The position numbers were made by a program, and so were the translations under genes. From Muribaculaceae bacterium (GTDB lineage: Bacteria; Bacteroidota; Bacteroidia; Bacteroidales; Muribaculaceae), in contig JAFRRT010000026.1 of NCBI GenBank assembly GCA_017427945.1, positions 80,902 through 144,901 of the forward strand: a stretch of 64,000 bases of DNA, written 5' to 3'. How positions within the stretch are numbered: the first letter of the stretch is position 1; every line of letters starts with the position of its first letter. Below are positions 27,200-35,250 of this stretch, piece after piece. The notes under the pieces were generated by a model. That model was not told the origin of the DNA and searched no databases. It saw only the letters and a list, made by a program, of their open reading frames with translations.

Positions 27200-27604
27200 A
27201 TGAATGAACAGCATGATTTAGAAAACGTGGCGAAAGACGAGGCCATGACGCCACCGCCTTTTCGCCTCAGTGAAGAACCACAAGAGGAGCAACAGCCGCA
27301 GCCGTGCGCCTCCCCCACCCTTGCCGAACAGATTGCGGCGCTGGCACTCGACGAGAGTACGTCACAGCGCCTGGCTACACTCACCTGCGGTATCGAGCCG
27401 CAGGCAGTAACACCCGACCTGCTCACCACCCTCGCTCGCGGCATCACCCACGACGAGGACGTGCAAAACGCCGATGCGGCGGGCTATCTGCGCGGTCGCA
27501 ACGAGCATATCGAGGCCGTATTGCATCCACAACCTCAAGACGAGGAGCAAGCCGAAAGCGCACCCGTCTTTCCCCGTTACTGCCGACGCAGCATTTGGGA
27601 TTAA
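27200..27604 (+). CDS. Hypothetical protein between portal and capsid, candidate scaffold
   Basis: A 134-residue acidic protein rich in Glu, Gln, Pro and Ala with no membrane segment. A helical core (A-E-Q-I-A-A-L-A-L-D) lies between low-complexity ends. No family is recognised. Position between portal and major capsid genes, acidity and predicted helicity are what one expects of a phage scaffolding protein, but that is inference from context only. Confidence 0.5.
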   Translation: MNEQHDLENVAKDEAMTPPPFRLSEEPQEEQQPQPCASPTLAEQIAALALDESTSQRLATLTCGIEPQAVTPDLLTTLARGITHDEDVQNADAAGYLRGRNEHIEAVLHPQPQDEEQAESAPVFPRYCRRSIWD

Positions 27605-27681
27605 TCAGTTAGCAGTTTCTCTTAACAACTACAGACAATACACTTATACACAAAAACACAAATCTTTAAAAACAACAAACC

Positions 27682-29088
27682 ATGAACATCATCATTTTAA
27701 CAAAGACTCTGCGCTGGATGCGCAACCACAAGAAGTTAGTCATCTTTGCCATCGTTATGATCCTTATTGCCATTCTCGCGTCCTGCATGGGCGGTGACCA
27801 TGGCGCCGCAAGCCTCGCCGTGGGTATGCTCATCGGTGGCGTCGAGGATGGTCAGCATGTCGTTGACGGCCCGCTCACCACCGACCTGACCCGCGAGGGC
27901 TCGCCCGACCTGTTGCTCAACGAGATTGACCAGCAAATCGTGAAAATCCGCCCCATGTCCACCCCCATCGACCAGATTTCGCGCTATGGCGGCAGCAAGC
28001 ATGCCGGTAGCATGACTGTCGATTTCTATAGTGTGGACACCAAGCCCACAAAAACGCGTCTGAACGGTGCCATCGAGGAATCGGACCCCAGTGAAGGTGA
28101 CGAAACGCCCGTCATCACCATCAACACCGACAACAATGACATCTTTGATGCCACCGACACGATTCTCGTGCAAAGTGTGTCGGGCTACGAGAAAGATGGC
28201 GTCACCGAGAGCGGACAGGACCTGATGCTCTACGTCTTGAACCGCGACACCAACGGCGTCACCGTCATGGCTGTGAACGGCCCCACGCTGAACGGTGTGC
28301 CCAACTGCTTCCCCGGCATCAACAACGGCGTTACCCTGGTGCGCATGGGACGTGCCGCCAGCGAACTCGACGTGCAGTCACCACAGTTCGAGGCCCTTCC
28401 CAAGAAGAGCCGCAACCTGTGTCAGATCTTTAAAATGCAGGTGGAGCAAAGCACATTGCAGCGCCTTGCCAACAAGGAAGTGGGCTGGACGATGAGCGAC
28501 CAGGAAGAGGCAGCCGTCTATGATATGCGCCTGGGCATGGAGAAGTCGTTCCTCTTCGGTACCGCCCGCCAGCTGTGGGACAATTTTAAGAAAGAATACG
28601 TCTATTTCACTGGCGGCATCTGGAGCCAGGCAGGCAAGGACTTCTACATTGAGTCATCGACGGGCCTGACGGCCGCCAGGATGGTGGACCTGATGCACGA
28701 TGCCTTCACCGGCAACGCCGGCAGCAAGCGCAAGATTCTGATTGGCGGCAGCGGCCTCATCAGCAGCATCAGCAAGCTCGACTATGACCGCGTCATCACC
28801 GCTGGTCAGCATGTAAGTAAATGGGGAATAGACTTCACTGAATTGAGGTCAAAATTCGGCTGCATCTACCTGATGCTCAGCGAGGTGTTTGACGAGGTTG
28901 GCATGACCGATGCCGGTATTGTCATCGACCCCGAGTATATCCAGAAGTACACCCACATCCCCTTCAGTACCGAGCAGCTCAACCTCAAGAAGAGCGGCGT
29001 GCGCAACGTTGACGCGCTGGTGATGACCGAGGCATCGTGCCTGGTGCTGCGCTACCCCAACGCTCACATGCGTGTCACCACCCGATGA
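27682..29088 (+). CDS. Candidate major capsid protein (HK97/SU10-like fold) with an N-terminal lipoprotein-like signal
   Basis: A 468-residue protein. From about residue 60 it resembles SU10-type major capsid proteins: T-P-I-D-Q-I-S-R-Y-G-G, L-C-Q-I-F-K-M-Q-V-E-Q-S-T, a D-M-R-L-G-M-E-K-S-F-L-F-G helix and I-V-I-D-P-E-Y-I-Q near the end. Unexpectedly the N-terminus has a basic stretch, a hydrophobic run (about residues 19-33) and a lipobox-like L-A-S-C at 32-35. The A-rich upstream context favours ATG at 27682, but internal ATGs at 27787 or 27826 would give a signal-free capsid. It overlaps the next gene by 4 bp. Assignment by eye; remote fold comparison would settle it. Confidence 0.6.
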   Translation: MNIIILTKTLRWMRNHKKLVIFAIVMILIAILASCMGGDHGAASLAVGMLIGGVEDGQHVVDGPLTTDLTREGSPDLLLNEIDQQIVKIRPMSTPIDQISRYGGSKHAGSMTVDFYSVDTKPTKTRLNGAIEESDPSEGDETPVITINTDNNDIFDATDTILVQSVSGYEKDGVTESGQDLMLYVLNRDTNGVTVMAVNGPTLNGVPNCFPGINNGVTLVRMGRAASELDVQSPQFEALPKKSRNLCQIFKMQVEQSTLQRLANKEVGWTMSDQEEAAVYDMRLGMEKSFLFGTARQLWDNFKKEYVYFTGGIWSQAGKDFYIESSTGLTAARMVDLMHDAFTGNAGSKRKILIGGSGLISSISKLDYDRVITAGQHVSKWGIDFTELRSKFGCIYLMLSEVFDEVGMTDAGIVIDPEYIQKYTHIPFSTEQLNLKKSGVRNVDALVMTEASCLVLRYPNAHMRVTTR

Positions 29089-29483
29089 AGTATTTCACCA
29101 TTCAGGAACTGACACGCTCGGTGACAGCACGTCGGCTGGGCATCGACAACACGCCGCCAGCCAGTGCCGTCAAAGCGCTGCATGAACTGGTAGATTGTGT
29201 GCTCGATCCCTTGCGCGAGGCTTGGGGCGGACCTATCAGGGTCAATAGCGGCTACCGCTGCCCCGAGCTGAACCAGGCAGTGGGAGGCACGCCGACGAGC
29301 CAGCACCAGAGCGGCGAGGCCGCCGACATCACTGTGGGCTCACGCTCCGGCAACCGTCGCCTGCTGTCGCTCATCAAGCAGCTTAATCTGCCCGTTGACC
29401 AGTGCATCGACGAGAAAGGCTGCCGCTGGATCCATGTGAGCCACCGCCGTGGCCGCAACCGCCGCCTCTACATGAAATTCTGA
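29085..29483 (+). CDS. Peptidase M15-type D-alanyl-D-alanine carboxypeptidase (phage-type endolysin family)
   Basis: A 132-residue single-domain protein of the M15_3 type: V-N-S-G-Y-R-C-P-E-L-N, then S-Q-H-Q-S-G-E-A-A-D-I with the zinc His and Asp, and the C-terminal W-I-H-V-S-H. It cleaves peptidoglycan stem peptides and is common as a phage lysis or tail-associated enzyme. It begins in the ATGA overlap with the capsid candidate, so translation is coupled. Last gene of block A. Confidence 0.85.
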   Translation: MKYFTIQELTRSVTARRLGIDNTPPASAVKALHELVDCVLDPLREAWGGPIRVNSGYRCPELNQAVGGTPTSQHQSGEAADITVGSRSGNRRLLSLIKQLNLPVDQCIDEKGCRWIHVSHRRGRNRRLYMKF

Positions 29484-29504
29484 CCTGGAACGGTTCAGAC
29501 TATC

Positions 29505-29585
29505 TTAACTACGGATTACACCGATTTAACGAATTGATTGACAAACAATTAATTCGCTCAAAAACGGGTGATTCGTAGTTTTTTG
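29505..29585 (+). terminator. Large nested hairpin with T-run between convergent operons
   Basis: AACTACG at 29505-29511 opens a roughly 16-bp imperfect stem closed at 29578. Inside it CGAATTGATTG and CAATTAATTCG form a second hairpin. A run of T follows in the plus direction. It separates capsid block A from the convergent transporter gene and resembles the hairpin at 63810-63873. Confidence 0.65.
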
Positions 29586-29586
29586 T

Positions 29587-31251
29587 TTACAGGAAGATGA
29601 GGAGGAGTACCTGGGCGATGATGACGCGCAGGAACATGCTCAGGGGATAGACGGCGGCATAGGCCACCGAGGGGCGGTCGCTGCCAAGCGTCTCGTTGGC
29701 GTAGTTCATGGCCATGGGATTTGCCATCGCGCCGCTAAGCATACCACTAACCGAGGCATAGTCGATATGCGCCATGCGCAGCGCTATCCAACCCACAATC
29801 AGCACAGGGATAATGGTGAGCAGGAAGCCCGTACCCACCCACAGCAGGCCCTCGGGACGAATGACGGTGGCAAAGAAGTCGGGGCCCGATGCCAGTCCCA
29901 GGCAAGCAAGATACAGGGCAAGGCCGATGGAGCGCAGCATCAGGTTGGCGCTCGACGTGGTATAGGCGTTGATGTGGATACGGGGGCCAAAGGCACCGAT
30001 GAGGATGCCGGCGATGATGGGGCCTCCTGCCAGTCCCAACTTCACGGGGGCGGTGATGCCCGGTAAGACGATGGGTATGGAACCCAAAATGAGACCAAAC
30101 GTCATACCCAGGAAAACGGTGATGAGGTTAGGTTCGTCGAGCATCTTGACGGCGTTGCCCACCTCTTTCTCTACATTTTTGATGGCCTCGCTGTGACCGA
30201 CGACGATGATGCGGTCGCCAATAAGCAGTCGCAAGTCGGGCGTGGCAAGCAACTGCAGGCCGCCACGGTTCACGCGGCTGATGTTCACGCCATAGTTGCG
30301 GCGCAAACGCAGGGAGCCCAGTTTGCGGCCGTTGATTTCGGGTTTAGTAATCAGGATGGCCTGCGAGACGAGGTCGCTGTCGATGGCGTTCCAGTCAATA
30401 TCATCCTTGTTCCAGTCGGTCGCCTCCTGCTTGCCGAAGAGGACTTCCATCGCCTCGGCAGCATCTTGGTCCCTCATGGTCACCAGCAGGCGGTCGTCGG
30501 CCATGAGGACCGTTCCGGCCTCAGGAATGGTCACCTTGCCGTCACGCCACAGGCGTGAGATGACGAACTGACGGGGGCTGATGCGTGCCAAGTCGCCTAC
30601 GGTCTTGCCGATGATGCCCTCGTTGCGCACGCGGTAAGCGGCAATGAACGTGTGGTCGGCTTCATCCTCGCTCTCGTCGATAAGGTGATCGCTGTGGCGC
30701 ACCAGCACCTTGCGGATGAGTGCCAATGCCAAGATGACACCCACCACACCCAAAGGATAGGTCACCGCACAACCCAATGCCGCGCCACTCTCGGGGCTAT
30801 GCAGCTGGGCCAACGTCTGCTGTGCCGCTGCCAGTGCAGGGGTGTTGGTCGTGGCACCACACATGATGCCCACCGCGTCACTCAGGTTAATGCCCAGTAA
30901 GGGCAACAACAGCGTGAGCACTGTTCCCACCAGTACCACACCTATCGCCAACATATTGAGCGTGAGGCCCGACTTGTGGAACGAGCTGAAGAAACCAGGT
31001 CCCACCTGCAAACCTAAAGCATAGACAAAGAGCACCAGACCGAAGTTCTGGGCATATTGCAACATGCGGGGCTCGATGGAGATGCCCAAATGTCCCGCGA
31101 GGATGCCGAGGAAGAAGACAAAAGCCACACCGAGCGAAACGCCCAGCACCTTAATCTTGCCAAGCGCCAAGCCGCAGGCACACAGCAGCGAAAGTATCAC
31201 CACCGCCTGCACCGCCGAGTGCGTCAAGAATATGTCAGTCAGCCACTGCAT
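29587..31251 (-). CDS. AspT/YidE-type transporter (aspartate:alanine exchanger family)
   Basis: A 554-residue membrane protein with the duplicated YidE/AspT layout: N-terminal helices (about 10-175) with G-V-A-F-V-F-F-L-G-I, two cytoplasmic TrkA-C (RCK_C) domains (about 195-365), then a second helical half. Each half carries an A-x-x-x-P-A/M-type signature (C-G-A-T-T-N-T-P-A-L and S-G-A-M-A-N-P-M-A-M). Family members are anion or amino-acid antiporters; the substrate here is unknown, although the upstream glycerate kinase hints at a carboxylate. It follows the kinase by 20 bp. Confidence 0.85.
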   Translation of the reverse strand: MQWLTDIFLTHSAVQAVVILSLLCACGLALGKIKVLGVSLGVAFVFFLGILAGHLGISIEPRMLQYAQNFGLVLFVYALGLQVGPGFFSSFHKSGLTLNMLAIGVVLVGTVLTLLLPLLGINLSDAVGIMCGATTNTPALAAAQQTLAQLHSPESGAALGCAVTYPLGVVGVILALALIRKVLVRHSDHLIDESEDEADHTFIAAYRVRNEGIIGKTVGDLARISPRQFVISRLWRDGKVTIPEAGTVLMADDRLLVTMRDQDAAEAMEVLFGKQEATDWNKDDIDWNAIDSDLVSQAILITKPEINGRKLGSLRLRRNYGVNISRVNRGGLQLLATPDLRLLIGDRIIVVGHSEAIKNVEKEVGNAVKMLDEPNLITVFLGMTFGLILGSIPIVLPGITAPVKLGLAGGPIIAGILIGAFGPRIHINAYTTSSANLMLRSIGLALYLACLGLASGPDFFATVIRPEGLLWVGTGFLLTIIPVLIVGWIALRMAHIDYASVSGMLSGAMANPMAMNYANETLGSDRPSVAYAAVYPLSMFLRVIIAQVLLLIFL

Positions 31252-31271
31252 TAAGTCAATGAAATATCATA

Positions 31272-32387
31272 TTAAGATTGAAATTGCGTCACAATGTCGC
31301 GAACTGCCGCAGCCACACGACAGCGCGTGCCGTCGGGGGCCATCGCCTCGGCTTCCGCCAGCCCTTCGCTGACAGCGACTGCCGCGCAAAAGCCCGCTTC
31401 ACGCGGGTCAAAGCCTTGCGCTATCTTGCCGCAGACGGCAGCCACGGGAACACCCCGCTCCTGAGCCATCTTAGCAACACAGCCAGGTCCCTTACCCATC
31501 ATGGTCTGGCGGTCCAGTTGACCCTCGCCCGTGATGACGAGGTCGGCACCCATAAGTGCCTCGTTCAGGCCGTTGCGGGCGAGTACATAGGGTGCGCCCT
31601 CCAGCAGTTCACAGTTCAGCAGATGCAGCATCAACGAGGGGATACCGCCCGCCGCGCCACAACCGGGTGTGGTGGCAATTTCCTCGCCGACGATGTCGGC
31701 CACGCGGCACATGCCGCGCTCCAGTTGCCTTACCTGCTCAGGGTCAGCCCCTTTTTGAGGTCCGAAAATCTTTGCAGTCCCCAATTCGCCGCACAGCGGG
31801 TTATCGACATCGGCCAAAAGGGTGAAACGGCTTTCAAGCACCTCATGCGGTATGCCGCCGGTCCCGATATGGTCAAGTTCCTGCAGATTACCACCGCAAG
31901 GAAAGAGCATTCGCCCCTCGGCATTGAAAAACTCCGCGCCCAGGGCACTCATGATACCCATCGCCGCGTCGCAGGTTGCCGAGCCACCCAAGCCTAGCAC
32001 GATGTGACGACTGCCACGCTCCATGGCGTCGCGCATCATCAGTCCCGTGCCAAACGTGTTCAGGCGAAAGATGTCACGCATCTCGTCGGGCACCCGCGAC
32101 ATGCCGCTGGCGGCAGCCACCTCAATCAGGGCTGTGCCATCGTCACACAGGAAATAAGATGCCTCAACGGGCGGCAGGGTGATTAACGGAGCTATTGTGG
32201 GGACGGTCACCCGCACGCCCTTTAGGGTAGATGCGAGCACCTCGGTTGTGCCGTCGCCACCGTCGGCGACAGGCACACAAGTCACATTGAGCCCATCGCA
32301 GTCATGGAGTGCCAGATGGGCCGACTCGTTCAAGTCGCTTGCTGTCGCTGATCCTTTGAACTTATCAAACGCCAGGACAACCTTCAT
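31272..32387 (-). CDS. Glycerate kinase (GlxK/GarK family)
   Basis: A 371-residue protein with the family's opening V-V-L-A-F-D-K-F-K-G-S-A-T-A, P-V-A-D-G-G-D-G-T-T, G-L-G-G-S-A-T-C-D-A-A-M-G and D-L-V-I-T-G-E-G-Q-L-D-R-Q-T motifs. It phosphorylates D-glycerate to feed lower glycolysis. Its ATG overlaps the stop of the upstream lipoprotein gene by one base (TGATG), so the two are translationally coupled. Confidence 0.92.
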   Translation of the reverse strand: MKVVLAFDKFKGSATASDLNESAHLALHDCDGLNVTCVPVADGGDGTTEVLASTLKGVRVTVPTIAPLITLPPVEASYFLCDDGTALIEVAAASGMSRVPDEMRDIFRLNTFGTGLMMRDAMERGSRHIVLGLGGSATCDAAMGIMSALGAEFFNAEGRMLFPCGGNLQELDHIGTGGIPHEVLESRFTLLADVDNPLCGELGTAKIFGPQKGADPEQVRQLERGMCRVADIVGEEIATTPGCGAAGGIPSLMLHLLNCELLEGAPYVLARNGLNEALMGADLVITGEGQLDRQTMMGKGPGCVAKMAQERGVPVAAVCGKIAQGFDPREAGFCAAVAVSEGLAEAEAMAPDGTRCRVAAAVRDIVTQFQS

Positions 32388-33274
32388 CAGTCAACCTTGA
32401 CAACAAGGAAATTGGATTTCTCCCAGAAGCGGTCAGCATTCAGGATGTGCAACGTCTTGACATTGCCATGGTCCACCAACTCGTAGGAGTCCTTGGGGTG
32501 GTTGGTCAAGAGCTGTGCCTTATTGCTGTGAAGGGGAATCTCGCTCAAGGTGCGGCGGTCGGCCTTGGTGAAATAGGACATCTCAAAGTCGCCCTCGAGG
32601 ATTCGTGTCTTGCGCAGGAAACCGCTCTCAATGATTTTGTTGGCCTTGAGTTCCTTCTTCGAGCCAACAACATAATAGCAGGTGTTGAGGTTGTTCACCT
32701 CGGCGGTCAAGTTCTTGGACTGCTCCTGAGCAGCCTCTTTCTCCTTGATGACAGCCTTGTTGACGGTGTTCAACGAGTCAACGCTCTGATTCAGATTTTT
32801 AATCTGGATGTGCGCAGCCGCCAATTGCTCGGTCAGGCCGTTAATGGTGGTCTGCTGGTCTTCGAGCTGACGCTTGAGGCTGGCGATGGTCTTTTCCATC
32901 TTACCGTTGTAGTTGGTGGACTGTTTCAGTCGTTTCTCCAACTCCTCGAGACGAGCTTTGTGCTTGTTGATGGACTGCTGGATGAGCACGATGTCATCGC
33001 GCAGCTGTTTCTTGCGGTCGGGCGTCTCGCTACTCAGATTGTTGACCGAGACGATGTCTTCCAGTTCCTTGATCTGCGTCATACCCTCGCTGATGTCGTT
33101 CATCAGATCCATGAGGCTGTCACGTTCAGCATTGGCAGTATTGATGGAGTCTTGCAAGGCGGCGTTGATGGAATCCTGACGCATCGCCTCCTGCTCCAGT
33201 TGATTGGCGCGCTTGCAAGCGGGCAGCAATGCCAGGCCAATCATCAACCACACTAAATAAAAAATCTTTTTCAT
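32387..33274 (-). CDS. Coiled-coil lipoprotein, Bacteroidales hypothetical
   Basis: A 295-residue protein with lipobox L-P-A-C near residue 20, a long coiled coil (about 25-195, heptads rich in Leu, Ile, Gln and Lys) and a C-terminal globular domain of about 90 residues starting C-Y-Y-V-V-G-S-K-K-E-L and ending with paired beta-strands. Proteins of this shape are widespread in Bacteroidales with no assigned function; a periplasmic envelope role is plausible. It lies 45 bp after rsmI and is coupled to the kinase. Confidence 0.75.
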   Translation of the reverse strand: MKKIFYLVWLMIGLALLPACKRANQLEQEAMRQDSINAALQDSINTANAERDSLMDLMNDISEGMTQIKELEDIVSVNNLSSETPDRKKQLRDDIVLIQQSINKHKARLEELEKRLKQSTNYNGKMEKTIASLKRQLEDQQTTINGLTEQLAAAHIQIKNLNQSVDSLNTVNKAVIKEKEAAQEQSKNLTAEVNNLNTCYYVVGSKKELKANKIIESGFLRKTRILEGDFEMSYFTKADRRTLSEIPLHSNKAQLLTNHPKDSYELVDHGNVKTLHILNADRFWEKSNFLVVKVD

Positions 33275-33319
33275 ATCCGTCTGTTTTGTTATAGTCTTGT
33301 TCTATAAGTGCTTAAAATA

Positions 33320-34066
33320 TCACTCTTCTTGTTTTACTTTACTATTCTTTTGCTTAAAAGCGGCATATTTATCGACCTTCGCATTGGCCTGTTGCGGGCA
33401 ACCGGCTACCACGATGACGATTTCGCCACGGGGCGCGTTGGCGGTAAAATGCTCCACCAGTTCGCCCAGTGTGCCGTTATGCGTTGTGTTGTGAAGTTTG
33501 CTGATTTCGCGCACCACGCTTGCCTCGCGCTCAGCGCCAAAGACGTCGGCAAACTGCTGCAAAGTCTTGAGTAACCTGACGGGTGATTCATAGAACACCA
33601 TCGTCAACGGCTGGTCTTTCAACTCGGCAAGGCGGGTGGCACGGCCTTTCTTCTGGGGCAGGAAGCCCTCGAAGACAAAGCGGTCGCAAGGCAGTCCCGA
33701 ATTGACTAGGGCAGGCACAAAGGCAGTTGCACCCGGCAACGTCTCGACCTCGATACCCTGACGGCGACATTCGCGCGAAAGCAGAAATCCCGGGTCACTG
33801 ATGCCCGGTGTGCCGGCATCGCTGATGAGTGCCATCACGGCCCCACCCTGCAACTGACCGACCACTGCGGCCACTGCTTCATGTTCGTTGAACTTGTGGT
33901 GGCTGCGCATGGGTGTGGCGATGCCGAAGTGCTTGAGCAGCACGCCGCTCGTGCGTGTATCCTCGGCAAGGATGGTGTCAACGTCCTTGAGCACCTCGAC
34001 GGCACGTGGTGTCATGTCGTTGAGGTTCCCCACGGGAGTAGGCACTATGTACAACTTGCCTGCCAT
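33320..34066 (-). CDS. rsmI: 16S rRNA (cytidine-1402 2'-O) methyltransferase RsmI
   Basis: A 248-residue SAM enzyme with L-Y-I-V-P-T-P-V-G-N-L-N-D-M-T at the start, I-L-A-E-D-T-R, I-S-D-A-G-T-P-G-I-S-D-P-G and V-F-Y-E-S-P-V-R, all diagnostic of RsmI. It methylates the ribose of C1402 in the decoding centre. It starts 15 bp after the Pro/Glu-rich gene. Confidence 0.95.
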   Translation of the reverse strand: MAGKLYIVPTPVGNLNDMTPRAVEVLKDVDTILAEDTRTSGVLLKHFGIATPMRSHHKFNEHEAVAAVVGQLQGGAVMALISDAGTPGISDPGFLLSRECRRQGIEVETLPGATAFVPALVNSGLPCDRFVFEGFLPQKKGRATRLAELKDQPLTMVFYESPVRLLKTLQQFADVFGAEREASVVREISKLHNTTHNGTLGELVEHFTANAPRGEIVIVVAGCPQQANAKVDKYAAFKQKNSKVKQEE

Positions 34067-34081
34067 GAGACGAGCAAAAAA

Positions 34082-35101
34082 TTACTGCTGATAATGGTTA
34101 CGCACGATGGCCATGAAATCCTTCACGTCCTCGTTGTCGCGGTCCCAATGCAACTGGCTGAAGAAGTACAGCTCGGCGTTGCCATAGCTGCTCATCATCT
34201 CGATGTGCTCGATGGCCGTGTTCATCGCACTGGCACTGCCGGCGAATAGCTCACGCTGGAAGCGGAAGCGATCGTTCAGCGAGAAGGCCTTGCGGATGTC
34301 CTTTGACATGGAACGCTGCAGCTTCTCATCGACGCGCAACGGGGCAGGTTCTTCAACGAGCGTAGGAAATTCGGTGGGGACAGGGGGCTGCGGCATCTCA
34401 TCCTCGGGTTCGGGGAGATAGTCGTCATCGGCCTCGATGAACTCTACCGTAATGTCGGGCTCTTCATCGGCCACGGGAACGACAGCAGGATCGGGGTCGG
34501 GCATCGGCTCCTCGATAGGCGCCTCTTTAGGGGCTGCTACAGGTTCCTCCTTGGGAGCAACGACGGGCTCCTCTTTGGGTTCCTCCTTGGGCTCCTCAAC
34601 TACGGCATCCTCCTGGGGAGCATGGAATACCGGGGGCACCACCATTTTTGGTGCGGCAGAAGCGGCTTCAGCAGCGGGCGCTACGGGTGCGGGAGCAGCA
34701 GGAGCGGGCTCCTCGGCTTTTTCGGGCTCCTCAAAATCCAGGCTGAAAACTTCCTTGAATTCCTCGCCGTTATCGTGCTGCCAAGTCTCGTCGGCATCAT
34801 AGTCCTCCTCGGGGAGATGAACCGCAGGCTTCTCAACAGGTTCATTCTTCTCGGGGAGGTCGGCGGACTCGGATTTCTCGGCGGGAGCGGGAGCGGCGGG
34901 GGGTACAGGGGCCGTCGGCTCCTCGGGGGCGTCGGCCGGCTGTATCGTCATTCCGCACATCTCGGCCAACTCGCGCACCTTGCGGTACATTTTATTGGTG
35001 ATGACGTCGGGTGTATTTTCCTCACCTAAACGGCGAGACACCAACATCAACCCTTCTATCTCATATACATGAGATAACATTTTCTCTATCGACATGTTCA
35101 T
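34082..35101 (-). CDS. Conserved protein with long Pro/Glu/Ala-rich linker
   Basis: A 339-residue protein. A helical N-terminal part (about 1-55), a low-complexity middle (about 60-240) dominated by P, E and A with E-E-P-K-E-E-P-type repeats, and a conserved C-terminal domain (about 260-335) with A-F-S-L-N-D-R-F-R-F-Q-R-E-L-F and L-Y-F-F-S-Q-L-H-W. Such C-termini occur in unnamed Bacteroidales proteins. No signal peptide, so probably cytoplasmic. A second ATG lies two codons in. First gene of the apparent rsmI operon. Confidence 0.75.
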   Translation of the reverse strand: MNMSIEKMLSHVYEIEGLMLVSRRLGEENTPDVITNKMYRKVRELAEMCGMTIQPADAPEEPTAPVPPAAPAPAEKSESADLPEKNEPVEKPAVHLPEEDYDADETWQHDNGEEFKEVFSLDFEEPEKAEEPAPAAPAPVAPAAEAASAAPKMVVPPVFHAPQEDAVVEEPKEEPKEEPVVAPKEEPVAAPKEAPIEEPMPDPDPAVVPVADEEPDITVEFIEADDDYLPEPEDEMPQPPVPTEFPTLVEEPAPLRVDEKLQRSMSKDIRKAFSLNDRFRFQRELFAGSASAMNTAIEHIEMMSSYGNAELYFFSQLHWDRDNEDVKDFMAIVRNHYQQ

Positions 35102-35162
35102 AATACTCTGTTTCTTTGCTGCTTAGCGACTTAACGCCAAGGATTTGCTTCACATCCAATCT

Positions 35163-35171
35163 GCAAAGATA
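35163..35171 (-). promoter_or_regulatory. -7 box upstream of the Pro/Glu-rich gene
   Basis: TATCTTTGC on the minus strand, about 60 bp before the start. TTTG sequences occur 16 and 25 bp upstream of it but none at 19, so the -33 box is uncertain. Confidence 0.55.
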
Positions 35172-35250
35172 ATGCAAAATATCGATTCAAATAGAACAAA
35201 GGGAATTTTATTTTCGGCCCTCAATCGGGTTTGGCGCGCAAGCGCCTGAT

